A DNA stretch of 11,568 bases from Peptococcaceae bacterium (GCA_019421315.1 JAHZFN010000256.1:7556-19123); one strand, 5' to 3'; numbered from the stretch's first letter, positions 1 to 7,397 are shown. A program made the numbers and translations. The notes: generated by a model from the sequence alone, not told the origin.

Positions 1-43
1 GCCTATCAGCCGCAAAAAGCTGATTACTTTGTCTTCACAGTGA
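1..43 (+). CDS. Possible 3' end of an upstream gene
   Basis: Plus-strand frame 2 reads 13 codons from the window edge to a TGA at 41-43, and a clear hairpin terminator follows about 50 bases later, which is the usual distance for a gene end. Frame 1 is also open from base 1 but runs straight through the terminator hairpin to a TAA at 163-165, so it is less likely to be coding beyond about base 80. Too little protein is visible to name a family. Either frame, or neither, could be the real gene. Confidence 0.2.
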   Translation, partial: PISRKKLITLSSQ

Positions 44-94
44 ATGGAGAGCTCAGTAGATACATAAAGGTTTACTTTAAATCTTGTTTGTTAT

Positions 95-124
95 GCTCCC
101 GTTTGTGTGAACGGGAGCTTTTTT
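95..124 (+). terminator. Rho-independent terminator
   Basis: A perfect 9-bp stem (GCTCCCGTT at 95-103 with AACGGGAGC at 110-118) has a 6-base loop and is followed by six Ts. It would end transcription of the gene to the left of the window. Confidence 0.85.
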
Positions 125-208
125 GTTTGCTCCGCAGGCAATTTTTATCATATATTTTTTATTAAATCCGAAACCACCAACTTCCAATTAAATATATAAT
201 ACAAGCTG

Positions 209-240
209 AAAAAACATCCTCTTCCTCAAGGATGTTTTTT
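209..240. terminator. Hairpin terminator, possibly bidirectional
   Basis: An 11-bp perfect inverted repeat (AAAAAACATCC at 209-219, GGATGTTTTTT at 230-240) has a 10-base loop. The A-rich left arm and T-rich right arm give a U-tract on either strand. It lies about 90 bases beyond the first terminator, so it may be a second stop for the same upstream transcript. Confidence 0.65.
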
Positions 241-303
241 CTCGTTTAAAATGACCTTGCCTGCAAGCCAAACAAAAAATTTGCAGAAAAAACACTCTGC
301 CTA

Positions 304-332
304 TTGCGGTTTTACCGAATTTTGTTTATACT
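304..332 (+). promoter_or_regulatory. Probable sigma-A promoter for the hydrolase gene
   Basis: A -35-like TTGCGG (304-309) is separated by exactly 17 bases from TATACT (327-332), a good -10. It sits about 94 bases upstream of the hydrolase start codon with no terminator in between. The -35 matches consensus only in its first three bases, so strength is uncertain. Confidence 0.5.
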
Positions 333-425
333 TACAGCAGATCACAGCCAACAGCGACAATACTTGATAAATATCTAAAATTTCGTGAGAGACAAAAATT
401 AAAAATCAAAAAGAGGTTCTAAAGA

Positions 426-1190
426 ATGGAAAATTGGTTTACAACAACAAAAATAGATAAATCAACCTATATCATCAGCGAAAGCAAACATTGGGAAGAA
501 ACCCACTGCTATCTGGTTTTGGGCAGGGAAAAAGCCGCCCTGATTGATACCGGCATGGGCTTTGCAGACATCAAAAAGGCGGCGGAAGATCTGACCGACC
601 TGCCGATAACCGTCCTCACATCCCACGCTCATTGGGATCACATCGGCGGGCACAAGCTTTTTGGCAAAATCGCCGTGCATGAGGCGGAACGCCCCTGGCT
701 GGCAGAAAAATATCCCTACTCCCTGCAAAAGGTAAAGGCGGCGCTGACATCAAAGCCCAACCCTCTGCCTGCAGATTTTTCCTGGGATAATTACAGCATT
801 TATCACCAAGAGCCGCAGATCATTCTGCACGACAGCGATGTTATTGATTTGGGCGGCAGGACGCTGACCGTTCTGCACACACCGGGGCATTCTCCGGGGC
901 ATTGTTGTTTTTACGACAGCCAAAACCAATATCTTTTTGCGGGAGATTTGCTGTACAAAGGCTGTCTGTATGTCCTTTGCCCCGACGACGGACCTTTGCA
1001 GTATCTGCAATCTCTGCAAAAAATTCAAGATTTGCAGTTAAAGCGGATTTTTACAGGGCACCACAGCTTGGAAATCGACAACAGCTTCCTGCAGCAGGTA
1101 ACTGAGGCATTTTTACAGTTGCAGCAAAAAGACGAATTGAAAACGGGCAGCGGCGTTTTTGATTTCGGCGATTTTCAAATTCGCCTTTAA
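426..1190 (+). CDS. Metallo-beta-lactamase-fold hydrolase (glyoxalase II-like)
   Basis: A 254-residue cytoplasmic hydrolase of the metallo-beta-lactamase superfamily; no signal peptide is visible. The family signature is complete: HAHWDH at residues 67-72 (two-metal site), a further histidine in the HTPGHSPGH stretch (151-159), the bridging aspartate in AGD (D174), and the last histidine in GHH (211-213). The metals would normally be zinc or iron and the chemistry hydrolysis of an ester, thioester or lactone. Homologues include glyoxalase II, lactonases and many uncharacterised proteins, so the substrate cannot be stated. The start has an AAGAGG ribosome binding site at 411-416, 9 bases upstream. 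The gene has its own promoter and a terminator at 1221-1254, so it is probably transcribed alone. It is convergent with pnp. Confidence 0.85.
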   Translation: MENWFTTTKIDKSTYIISESKHWEETHCYLVLGREKAALIDTGMGFADIKKAAEDLTDLPITVLTSHAHWDHIGGHKLFGKIAVHEAERPWLAEKYPYSLQKVKAALTSKPNPLPADFSWDNYSIYHQEPQIILHDSDVIDLGGRTLTVLHTPGHSPGHCCFYDSQNQYLFAGDLLYKGCLYVLCPDDGPLQYLQSLQKIQDLQLKRIFTGHHSLEIDNSFLQQVTEAFLQLQQKDELKTGSGVFDFGDFQIRL

Positions 1191-1210
1191 AAAATTCAAT
1201 AAAATTTAAT
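1191..1210. repeat. Imperfect 10-bp tandem duplication after a stop codon
   Basis: AAAATTCAAT (1191-1200) is followed at once by AAAATTTAAT (1201-1210), differing at one base. The pair begins directly after the hydrolase stop codon. It could be chance in an AT-rich spacer, but resembles the perfect 14-bp tandem copies at 4981-5022 and 8790-8817. Confidence 0.4.
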
Positions 1211-1220
1211 AAAAAACTTA

Positions 1221-1254
1221 AAGACAGGCGATAAAAAACGCCTGTCTTTTTTAT
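1221..1254 (+). terminator. Rho-independent terminator of the hydrolase gene
   Basis: A perfect 10-bp stem (AAGACAGGCG at 1221-1230, CGCCTGTCTT at 1239-1248) has an 8-base A-rich loop and a run of Ts immediately after. It lies 31 bases beyond the hydrolase stop. The As before the left arm could let it also work for transcripts from the right. Confidence 0.85.
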
Positions 1255-1298
1255 ACAAAAAAGAACAAGGCTTTTACCGCTTTGCGGTAAAAGCCTTG
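1254..1298 (-). terminator. Rho-independent terminator of pnp
   Basis: A perfect 15-bp inverted repeat (1266-1280 with 1284-1298) has a 3-base loop. Read on the minus strand it is followed by TTC and then six Ts, the expected U-tract. It begins 43 bases beyond the pnp stop codon. With the neighbouring plus-strand terminator it forms a tail-to-tail pair between the two convergent genes. Confidence 0.85.
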
Positions 1299-1341
1299 GA
1301 ATAAATCACAAATTATTATTTAAATATTTTATTTACCGATT

Positions 1342-3465
1342 TTACAGGCATTCTTTGTGGGAAAGCTTGATTTTGCCTGTGGCTGGATCAATGGCGATAA
1401 CTTTAACCGTCATTTCGTCGCCTTCATGGCAAACATCTTCCACTTTGGCAACACGGTGATTTTCCAGCTGGGAAATATGAACCATACCCTCTTTGCCTTT
1501 GCCGCCGAAAACGCCGGGAATAATTTCCACAAAAGCGCCGAAGTCCATAATTTTAACAACCTTGCCTGTGTAAACCTTGCCAACCTCAGGTTCTGCCACA
1601 ATGGCTTTGATGATGTCCAAAGCCTGCTGACCTTTGGCGCTGTCTACACTGGCAATGAAAATTCTGCCGTCATCTTCAATGTCGATTTGGGCGCCTGTTT
1701 CTTCCACAATCTTCTTGATAACCTTGCCGCCGCTACCGATAACCTCACGGATTTTATCGGGATGTACGGAGTAGTTGATAATTCTGGGAGCATATTCGGA
1801 AAGTTCGGTGCGGGGTTTGTCGATGGCTTCCATCATTTTACCGAGAATGAAATGGCGGCCTTCTTTTGCCTGAGCCAAAGCCTGAGTTAAGATGGCACGG
1901 TTGATACCTGCAATTTTGATGTCCATCTGAATTGCTGTAACGCCTTGTTCGGTACCTGCAACCTTAAAGTCCATATCGCCCAGGAAGTCTTCCATGCCCT
2001 GAATGTCGGTTAAGATTGTAAAATCTTCGCCGTCGGAAATCAAGCCCATTGCCACACCCGAAACAGGAGCTTTGATGGGAACACCCGCCGCCATCAAAGA
2101 AAGAGTACTGCCGCAGACACTTGCCATGGAGGTGGAGCCGTTGGATTCAATGGCTTCCGAAACCAAACGCAGGCAATACGGGAATTCCTCTTCGCAGGGA
2201 ATAACGGGTTCCAAAGCTCTTTCCGCCAAAGCGCCATGACCGATTTCACGGCGGCCGGGACCGCGCATGGGTCTGGTTTCGCCTACGGAATAGGGCGGGA
2301 AGTTATATTGGTGCATATAACGCTTGCTGGTTTCGGGGGAAACGCCGTCCAGGGTTTGCGCTTCGCTCATCATGCCCAATGTGCAGACATTAAGAACCTG
2401 GGTTTGACCTCTGGTAAAGAGAGCTGAACCGTGGGTGCGAGACAAAATATCAATTTCGCAGGTGATGGGACGAACTTCGTTGATGGCACGTCCGTCGATA
2501 CGCAGTTTGTCTTTGGCGATCATGGTGCGGAAAACGGATTTTTCCAATTTATCAATAAAGTGGTCGATATTTTCCTGTTCTTCTTCGTATTCTTCGCCTG
2601 CAAACTCCTCTTTGATACCTGCTTTTATGCTGTCCAGATATTCTTCGCGTTCTTTTTTGGGAATTTTTTCAACGGCGCATTTTTTGATGGCAGCCGCCAA
2701 TTCCTCTTTGTGAGCCAAAATTTTGGCTTCGATTTCGCCTGTTACTTCTTCTTCTGCAAAAACCTCTTTTTCTTCCGCCAAGCCCATTGCTTCGGCTTCG
2801 GTTCTGAATTCCAGAATAAAATCAACAATGCGTTTGATTTCTTCGTGAGCAAACATGATGGCGTCCAAAATAACATCTTCGGAAATTTCAGCTGCCGCAG
2901 CTTCCACCATCATAACAGCGTCTTTGGTGCCTGCAACGGTGATATGCATAACACTGTTGGCTTTTTGCTCCATGGTGGGGTTGATGACAAATTCACCGTC
3001 CACCATGCCCACAACAACGCCCGCAATGGGACCTGCCCAAGGCAGATGAGAAAGATGCAATGCGGCGCTGGCGCCGATCATTGCGGTAATTTCCGGAGGA
3101 CAATCATGGTCAACGGAAAGCACTGTTGTAACAACCTGCACGTCTTTTCTGTATGCTTTGGGGAAAAGGGGACGGCAGGGACGGTCAATCAGGCGGGAAT
3201 TCAAAATCGCCTTGTTGGATGCCTTGCCTTCTCTTTTAATAAAACCGCCCGGGATTTTGCCGACAGCATAAAGCTTTTCTTCATAATCCACAGTCAGCGG
3301 GAAAAAATCAATATCTCTTGCTTCTTTGGAACCGACAGCAGTAGCCAAAATGCCTGTGTCGTTATAGGTTGCGAACACGGCTCCGCTTGCCTGCTTTGCC
3401 ATTCTGCCTGTTTCCAGCGTCAATGTTCTGCCGCCGATTTCCAGACTTTTTTTCAAAATTGTCAT
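1342..3465 (-). CDS. pnp: Polynucleotide phosphorylase (PNPase)
   Basis: A 707-residue PNPase, the phosphorolytic 3'-5' exoribonuclease of RNA turnover, working as a trimer in the cytoplasm. Domains in order: first RNase PH-like core (about 1-145), helical linker, second RNase PH-like core (about 320-550, with the GDMDFKVAGT segment at 496-505 carrying the catalytic aspartates), KH domain (IGSGG at 576-580) and S1 domain (about 628-702). The linker region is acidic and charged (about 225-310). The length is normal for Bacillota. I chose the ATG at 3465 because AGGAGGA stands just before it and the protein then begins in the usual way (MTILKKSLEIGG); the frame stays open to a TTG at 3546 but that extension has no family counterpart. 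The S1 domain has a small insertion (PGVFGGKGKEG, 650-660). No rpsO precedes it. A terminator lies on each side, so the gene probably forms its own transcript; I could not find a convincing promoter in 3476-3634. Confidence 0.97.
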   Translation of the reverse strand: MTILKKSLEIGGRTLTLETGRMAKQASGAVFATYNDTGILATAVGSKEARDIDFFPLTVDYEEKLYAVGKIPGGFIKREGKASNKAILNSRLIDRPCRPLFPKAYRKDVQVVTTVLSVDHDCPPEITAMIGASAALHLSHLPWAGPIAGVVVGMVDGEFVINPTMEQKANSVMHITVAGTKDAVMMVEAAAAEISEDVILDAIMFAHEEIKRIVDFILEFRTEAEAMGLAEEKEVFAEEEVTGEIEAKILAHKEELAAAIKKCAVEKIPKKEREEYLDSIKAGIKEEFAGEEYEEEQENIDHFIDKLEKSVFRTMIAKDKLRIDGRAINEVRPITCEIDILSRTHGSALFTRGQTQVLNVCTLGMMSEAQTLDGVSPETSKRYMHQYNFPPYSVGETRPMRGPGRREIGHGALAERALEPVIPCEEEFPYCLRLVSEAIESNGSTSMASVCGSTLSLMAAGVPIKAPVSGVAMGLISDGEDFTILTDIQGMEDFLGDMDFKVAGTEQGVTAIQMDIKIAGINRAILTQALAQAKEGRHFILGKMMEAIDKPRTELSEYAPRIINYSVHPDKIREVIGSGGKVIKKIVEETGAQIDIEDDGRIFIASVDSAKGQQALDIIKAIVAEPEVGKVYTGKVVKIMDFGAFVEIIPGVFGGKGKEGMVHISQLENHRVAKVEDVCHEGDEMTVKVIAIDPATGKIKLSHKECL

Positions 3466-3468
3466 AAG

Positions 3469-3475
3469 TCCTCCT
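3469..3475 (-). promoter_or_regulatory. Ribosome binding site that fixes the pnp start
   Basis: On the minus strand AGGAGGA ends 3 bases before the ATG at 3465. The spacing is slightly short but the match to the 16S tail is full, and neither the upstream in-frame ATG nor the TTG at 3546 has anything comparable. Confidence 0.8.
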
Positions 3476-3634
3476 AAAATGTATACGTTTACCCCTTGAT
3501 AAGTTTCATGATTAATATTCGACATAACATCATTATTTCCTGCCAAAACAGGTATTAATCCCGCAACATAAAAATTAATGCGGCAGTGCGTTTCGGAAAG
3601 ACGAACCCGCTAAAATACAGCAGGAATTACCAAA

Positions 3635-3666
3635 AATAAAAAGGCTGTTTTAACAGCCTTTTTATT
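3635..3666 (-). terminator. Terminator after the nitroreductase gene
   Basis: A 14-bp inverted repeat (arms 3635-3648 and 3653-3666, core GGCTGT/ACAGCC) has a 4-base loop. Both arms end in A/T runs, so a U-tract follows on either strand. It begins 35 bases beyond the nitroreductase stop and separates the proC run from pnp. Confidence 0.8.
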
Positions 3667-3701
3667 TTGCTTGATTATAAGCTTATTATAGATCTTAAAG
3701 T

Positions 3702-4214
3702 CTATTCCACAACGGTTACTCTTTCTTCGTATGCCATTTTGGCAGGTCCCGCAATTTCTTTGGCGGCAACGCCGATGGGGATAATGGTGCGGACGGTTTG
3801 ATCTGCGGAAACGTTCAGCAGTTCCGCAATTTTTTCGTTCAGCTTGTCCGCCTTGGTCATGCCGTCCATCCAAACGGCGGAATAGCCCAAAGCAACAGCC
3901 GCCAGCAAAATATTTTCCACGGCGGCAGAGTAGTCCTCAACCTCAAAACACATTCCGTGAGCAACAACCTTTTTGCTCATTGCCACAACGATAACGGGAG
4001 CCGTTTTGGTTGCTGCCGTGGGCAAAATTTCGGCAATTTTCGCTCTGACTTCGGCGTTTTTCACCACAATAAAGGAAGTTGTCTGCATATTCAAACCTGA
4101 GGGCGCCATCAAAGCCGCCTCCATAATCTGTCTGATATGCTCGTCGCTGACGGGAGCCGATGCAAATTCTTCACGATAACTGTGTCTTTTTTTTACTGCT
4201 GCAAAAAAATCCAT
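3702..4214 (-). CDS. Small nitroreductase-family FMN oxidoreductase
   Basis: A 170-residue protein of the nitroreductase family, which uses FMN and NAD(P)H to reduce nitro compounds, quinones or related electrophiles; the natural substrate is usually unknown. Visible family features are the RHSYRE start (10-15, FMN phosphate contact), PSGLNMQ (38-44), the helix rich in alanine after EDYSAAVENILLAA (93-106) continuing to the LGYSAVWMDG segment (109-118), and PIGVAA (146-151). It is a short version of the fold, as in the many single-domain clostridial members. The start is supported by AGGAGG at 4221-4226, 6 bases away. It is the last gene of the run proC, cysteine desulfurase, HAD phosphatase, nitroreductase, 117 bases after the HAD gene; cotranscription is likely but not certain. 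Confidence 0.85.
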   Translation of the reverse strand: MDFFAAVKKRHSYREEFASAPVSDEHIRQIMEAALMAPSGLNMQTTSFIVVKNAEVRAKIAEILPTAATKTAPVIVVAMSKKVVAHGMCFEVEDYSAAVENILLAAVALGYSAVWMDGMTKADKLNEKIAELLNVSADQTVRTIIPIGVAAKEIAGPAKMAYEERVTVVE

Positions 4215-4331
4215 GGTTTTCCTCCTTTATTTTTGATATTAATTTTGATTTTAACTATATTTTTCTAATTCTGACGAACCGCCGCTCAACGCTTAACGGC
4301 AATCCACCTTCAAAAAAAAATTCAAAGCATT

Positions 4332-4967
4332 TTAAAGCAGTATTTTTGCCAGGTCGGCAACGGTTTTGCAAAAATAGGTGGGGGTTTCCGCCTGCAAAAC
4401 TTCGGGCGGATTAACGCCCCAGCCGACGCCTATGCTGTCGGTTCCAGCATTTTTGCCGCAGTTGATGTCCACGGGGCTGTCGCCGACAAAAACGGCTTCC
4501 TCTGCCCGAACGCCCATTTCCCGCAGAGCCAAAAGAGCGGGTTCGGGGTCGGGTTTGTGGGTTTTCGTATCTTCAACGCCGATAATCCTTGTCAGATACG
4601 GCGCCGCCCCGATTTTTTCGCAGGACAAATCGGCGCCCCACTTCAAACGGGAGGTGGCAACGCACATCTTGACGCCCGCCTCATTCAGCTTTTGCAAAAG
4701 CTCGATAATCCCCGGAAAAGGACGGATCATCTCCGCCAGATATTTTTCCGAAAACCGCTTGGAGGTTTGCAGATATTCGTCAACCCTGCTCTCTCCCACC
4801 AGCTCCAAAGCGCATTGGTAAAGGGGCTTGCCGATACTTTTCCTCTGCTCCGCTTCGTCCCAGGGTATGCCCATCGCCCGATGAGTCAGCGCCGAGCACT
4901 TAAGAATGCAGGGAACGCTGTCGGAAAGAGTGCCGTCCAAATCAAAAATTACACCTTTATATTTCAT
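4332..4967 (-). CDS. HAD-superfamily phosphatase (phosphoglycolate phosphatase / PpaX-like)
   Basis: A 211-residue HAD hydrolase of the group with an alpha-helical cap between motifs I and II. Motif I is DLDGT (9-13; D9 is the nucleophile, D11 the general acid), motif II is the TS pair (105-106), motif III is K138 in THKPDP, and motif IV is GDSPVD (162-167). This order and the cap size fit the phosphoglycolate phosphatase, PpaX and beta-phosphoglucomutase-like group, which dephosphorylate small phosphate esters or pyrophosphate. The substrate cannot be read from sequence. The start has a weak AGGA about 9 bases upstream. It follows the cysteine desulfurase after 76 bases that are largely made of a triple 14-bp repeat. 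Confidence 0.85.
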   Translation of the reverse strand: MKYKGVIFDLDGTLSDSVPCILKCSALTHRAMGIPWDEAEQRKSIGKPLYQCALELVGESRVDEYLQTSKRFSEKYLAEMIRPFPGIIELLQKLNEAGVKMCVATSRLKWGADLSCEKIGAAPYLTRIIGVEDTKTHKPDPEPALLALREMGVRAEEAVFVGDSPVDINCGKNAGTDSIGVGWGVNPPEVLQAETPTYFCKTVADLAKILL

Positions 4968-4980
4968 ATCGTTAATCCTA

Positions 4981-5022
4981 ACTTTATTTTAATTACTTTA
5001 TTTTAATTACTTTATTTTAATT
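4981..5022. repeat. Three perfect tandem copies of a 14-bp AT-rich unit
   Basis: ACTTTATTTTAATT occurs three times without a gap or mismatch (4981-4994, 4995-5008, 5009-5022). The array sits between the cysteine desulfurase stop codon and the HAD gene start, 14 bases upstream (minus strand) of the HAD ATG. Such units expand and contract by replication slippage, so copy number may vary between strains and change the spacing between the two genes. Confidence 0.95.
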
Positions 5023-5043
5023 TTTTAATGCTTCACGCCAAAA

Positions 5044-6204
5044 CTACTCTGCTTCGGAAGCGATTTCCCGCATCGCCTTGATAACATAATCCAATTCTTC
5101 GTAGGTTGTACCTCGTCCCAAACCGAAACGCACGGCGCCTTCTTCCGTTGTACCCATGATTTTATGACCCAGCGGAGCACAGTGGAAGCCTGCCCGAACG
5201 GCAATGCCGTACTCTCTGTCCAAAACAAAAGCCAGCTGATTGGAAGAAACACCGTCCACATTGACAGCAACCAAAGAGGTTCTGGGCACGCCTACCGCAG
5301 GACCGTAAACCGTAACCCTGTCGATTTCGCTCAGACCTTTCAGCAAATATTGGGTTTTGTCCGCCAGCTCTTTCATGGTTTTTTCGACACCGATTTCGTT
5401 GAAATATTCAATGGCAGCCTTTAAGCCCGCCACACCGGGCAGGTTTACGGTACCGCATTCCAAACGGTCGGGGAAAGCGGAGGGCTGAACGCTTTCGTGG
5501 CTTTTGGAGCCTGTGCCGCCCTGCTTAACGGGGCGGATTGCCTCGGCTCGTTCGCCCACATAAAGAATACCCGTTCCCATGGGGCCGTAAAGGCTTTTAT
5601 GCCCCGGAGCCGCCAAAAGGTCGATGTTCATAGCCTGAACATCAATGGGCAGAATGCCTGCGCTCTGCGCCGCATCCACCAAAAACAGCAGGTCATGCTT
5701 GCGGACAACACTGCCGATTTCCGCAATGGGCTGAATGGTGCCTGTGATATTGCTGGCATGACTGCAAACCACCATTTTGGTGTTGGGTTTAATTTGTCTT
5801 TCCACGTCTTCGGCTGTAATCAAGCCGTTTTCAGATGGAACAATCATTTCCGCCTCGATACCTTTTTCCCTTGCCATTGTCATGATGGGTCGCCAAACGG
5901 CATTATGCTCCAGCGGCGAATACAAAACGTGATCGCCAGCCTCCAAAAGTCCGTATAACGCCATATTGACACCGTCGGTGGTGTTGGCTGTGAAAATCAT
6001 TCTTTGGGGATTGGTTCCGTTGAAAAATTCCGTCAAAACCTGCCTTGCCTGAAAAATCACAGTTGCCGCCTTTAACGCCATGGCATAAGCGCCTCTGCCC
6101 GGGTTGGCGCCGTATTCCGTCATCGCTTTGGTCATTTCATCAATAACCGCCTGCGGCTTGGGCCAGCTGGTGGCACCACTGTCCATATATACAAACTTGC
6201 TCAT
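5044..6204 (-). CDS. Cysteine desulfurase family protein (class V aminotransferase, EF2568-like)
   Basis: A 386-residue PLP enzyme of the NifS/CsdB fold that would take sulfur (or selenium) from cysteine (or selenocysteine) as an enzyme-bound persulfide and release alanine. Visible features: NPGRGAYA (34-41), EHNAVWRP (99-106, with the PLP-stacking H100), SHASNITGT (148-156), D177 in VDAAQSAG, the PLP lysine K203 in GHKSLYGP, GGTGSKS (229-235), RLECGTVN (247-254), and the catalytic cysteine C342 in RAGFHCAP (337-344). These details match the cysteine desulfurase subfamily typified by Enterococcus EF2568 rather than SufS or IscS. No suf or isc scaffold gene is in the window, so the sulfur acceptor is unknown. 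The start has AAGGAG about 10 bases upstream, and the gene lies 46 bases after proC, consistent with one operon. Confidence 0.9.
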   Translation of the reverse strand: MSKFVYMDSGATSWPKPQAVIDEMTKAMTEYGANPGRGAYAMALKAATVIFQARQVLTEFFNGTNPQRMIFTANTTDGVNMALYGLLEAGDHVLYSPLEHNAVWRPIMTMAREKGIEAEMIVPSENGLITAEDVERQIKPNTKMVVCSHASNITGTIQPIAEIGSVVRKHDLLFLVDAAQSAGILPIDVQAMNIDLLAAPGHKSLYGPMGTGILYVGERAEAIRPVKQGGTGSKSHESVQPSAFPDRLECGTVNLPGVAGLKAAIEYFNEIGVEKTMKELADKTQYLLKGLSEIDRVTVYGPAVGVPRTSLVAVNVDGVSSNQLAFVLDREYGIAVRAGFHCAPLGHKIMGTTEEGAVRFGLGRGTTYEELDYVIKAMREIASEAE

Positions 6205-6250
6205 ATTTCCAAAGCTCCTTAATCTCTTAATTTTCCAAAATCAATAAATA

Positions 6251-7060
6251 CTATTTTGCCATTTCCGCCGAACGGTCGGCGCAGGCAACCATTGCTTCTT
6301 CCACAACCTGCGGCAGTTTTTCTTTGAAAACACGCACAGCCTCGGCAGTTGTGCCGCCGGGAGAAGTTACCTGAACACGCAGAGTTTCGGCGCTTTCCGT
6401 TTTTTCCGCCAGCATTTTACCGGCGCCGATTGCAGTGCAGCGCGCCAGTTTTTCCGAAACAGCGGCGGGAAGCCCCATTTTTTCGCCCACTGCCGCCATA
6501 ACTTCCGTGAAATAATAGAAATAAGCGGGGCCGCTGCCTGAAACGGCGATCAAAGCATGAATGTCTTTTTCGTCAATCCAAAGGCTTTCGCCGATGGCGT
6601 TGAAAATCTGTTCGATTTTGCCTTTGTCCTGCTCCGCCAAATTCTTGCCCGCCATCAAGCCTGTTATGGCAGCCAAAACAGCGGCGGACGTGTTGGGCAT
6701 GGCACGGCAAACGGCAACGCCGGGAAGAGCCTTTTCATAAGCGGCAATTTCGATACCTGCGGCGATGGCAACGACGGTTTTCGCCGCTTTCGCCTGCAAA
6801 ATCAAAGGAGCGGCGTCCGCCAGCAAATCCGCCATATGCTGCGGCTTAACAGCCAAAACGATTATTTCGCCCGCTTCGATAACTTCCGCCAAAGAAGAAG
6901 CAACATGGGAATTTGTCAAATCCGCCAAAGCCTGCGCTTTTTCCGCTGCCAAATCATAAAGGTGCATATCTACGGCGTCCTTTTGGGTTTGCGCCAAGCC
7001 TCTGATGATGGCGCCCGCCATGTTGCCTGTTCCGATAAAAGAAATCTGCATTTTTGCCAT
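6251..7060 (-). CDS. proC: Pyrroline-5-carboxylate reductase
   Basis: A 269-residue enzyme for the last step of proline synthesis: NAD(P)H-dependent reduction of 1-pyrroline-5-carboxylate to proline in the cytoplasm. An N-terminal Rossmann domain starts with FIGTGNMAGA (8-17) and contains AVKPQ (70-74); the C-terminal dimer and substrate domain has VSGSGPAYFYYF (173-184) and VTSPGGTTAEA (231-241), the family signature. The length is typical. I placed the start at the ATG at 7058-7060 because GGAGG stands 8 bases upstream and the protein then begins like other ProC. The frame remains open a further 41 codons to 7183, but that part lacks a ribosome binding site. It is the first gene of the minus-strand run, with a promoter about 150 bases upstream. 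No other proline gene is in view. Confidence 0.95.
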   Translation of the reverse strand: MAKMQISFIGTGNMAGAIIRGLAQTQKDAVDMHLYDLAAEKAQALADLTNSHVASSLAEVIEAGEIIVLAVKPQHMADLLADAAPLILQAKAAKTVVAIAAGIEIAAYEKALPGVAVCRAMPNTSAAVLAAITGLMAGKNLAEQDKGKIEQIFNAIGESLWIDEKDIHALIAVSGSGPAYFYYFTEVMAAVGEKMGLPAAVSEKLARCTAIGAGKMLAEKTESAETLRVQVTSPGGTTAEAVRVFKEKLPQVVEEAMVACADRSAEMAK

Positions 7061-7068
7061 ATTTAATA

Positions 7069-7073
7069 CCTCC
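7069..7073 (-). promoter_or_regulatory. Ribosome binding site that fixes the proC start
   Basis: GGAGG on the minus strand, 8 bases before the ATG at 7060. The alternative in-frame ATG at 7183 has no such sequence in front of it. Confidence 0.8.
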
Positions 7074-7116
7074 GAAAAAAAACTGAAAAATACTATTGAA
7101 AACAATGATTTAATAA

Positions 7117-7163
7117 ACCAAAGCAATTTGGTCAAAGCGGCTTTGCCGCCTCTTGCCTCGGCG
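7117..7163 (-). promoter_or_regulatory. Hairpins in the proC 5' leader
   Basis: The predicted untranslated leader of proC is about 145 bases. It can form ACCAAA-TTGC-TTTGGT (7117-7132), GCGGC-AAA-GCCGC (7137-7149), or CGCC/GGCG (7147-7163). The last two share bases 7147-7149 and so exclude each other. No U-tract follows, and I find no T-box or known riboswitch signature, so a regulatory role is only a possibility. Confidence 0.3.
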
Positions 7164-7213
7164 TTGATTTTCCGCATTTTCATAATGCCGATATTTACAA
7201 TACCTCAGTTTCT

Positions 7214-7242
7214 ATTTTAGAACAAAAAAACCCGCCTTGCAA
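7214..7242 (-). promoter_or_regulatory. Probable sigma-A promoter of the proC run
   Basis: On the minus strand TTGCAA (7237-7242) and TAAAAT (7214-7219) are 17 bases apart, a good match to both boxes. Transcription would start near 7207, giving a leader of about 145 bases before the proC ATG. Confidence 0.65.
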
Positions 7243-7397
7243 CCGTATAACCGCAAATAACGCCTGCAAAGCATTAAAGTTTTTTTATTTTTTGATATAA
7301 ATTAAGAATATTTTACAAAAAAAAATAAAAATAACCTACCTCAGCTGCAATTCCGCCGCATATTTCGGATTATTCAGTTATGTTTCACAAACTTATG

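Larger units (their letters stand above)
1..425. other. Intergenic region left of the hydrolase gene
   Basis: Apart from the possible gene end at its left edge, this stretch holds no credible coding region. It contains two hairpin terminators (95-124 and 209-240), a short imperfect hairpin around 282-300 (GCAGA / TCTGC arms), and a sigma-A-like promoter at 304-332 for the hydrolase gene. The remainder is AT-rich and featureless to my reading. Confidence 0.6.

Noticed and set aside
2431..3477. A 348-codon open frame on the plus strand opposite pnp
   Set aside because: It is the exact antisense of pnp, is rich in phenylalanine runs that mirror GAA/AAA codons of the real gene, and has no ribosome binding site or recognisable domain.
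3466..3546. N-terminal extension of pnp to an upstream TTG or ATG
   Set aside because: No ribosome binding site at those codons, and the full AGGAGGA just before 3465 gives the standard PNPase N-terminus.
4275..4300. Terminator between the HAD and nitroreductase genes
   Set aside because: The GCCG / CGGC arms pair for only four bases before mismatches, and no U-tract follows on the minus strand.
4980..5022. CRISPR array
   Set aside because: The repeats are contiguous 14-mers without spacers, so this is a simple tandem repeat; no cas genes are present.
7061..7210. T-box or known riboswitch in the proC leader
   Set aside because: I could not find the conserved T-box bulge sequence or any recognisable riboswitch core, and no terminator U-tract precedes the gene.
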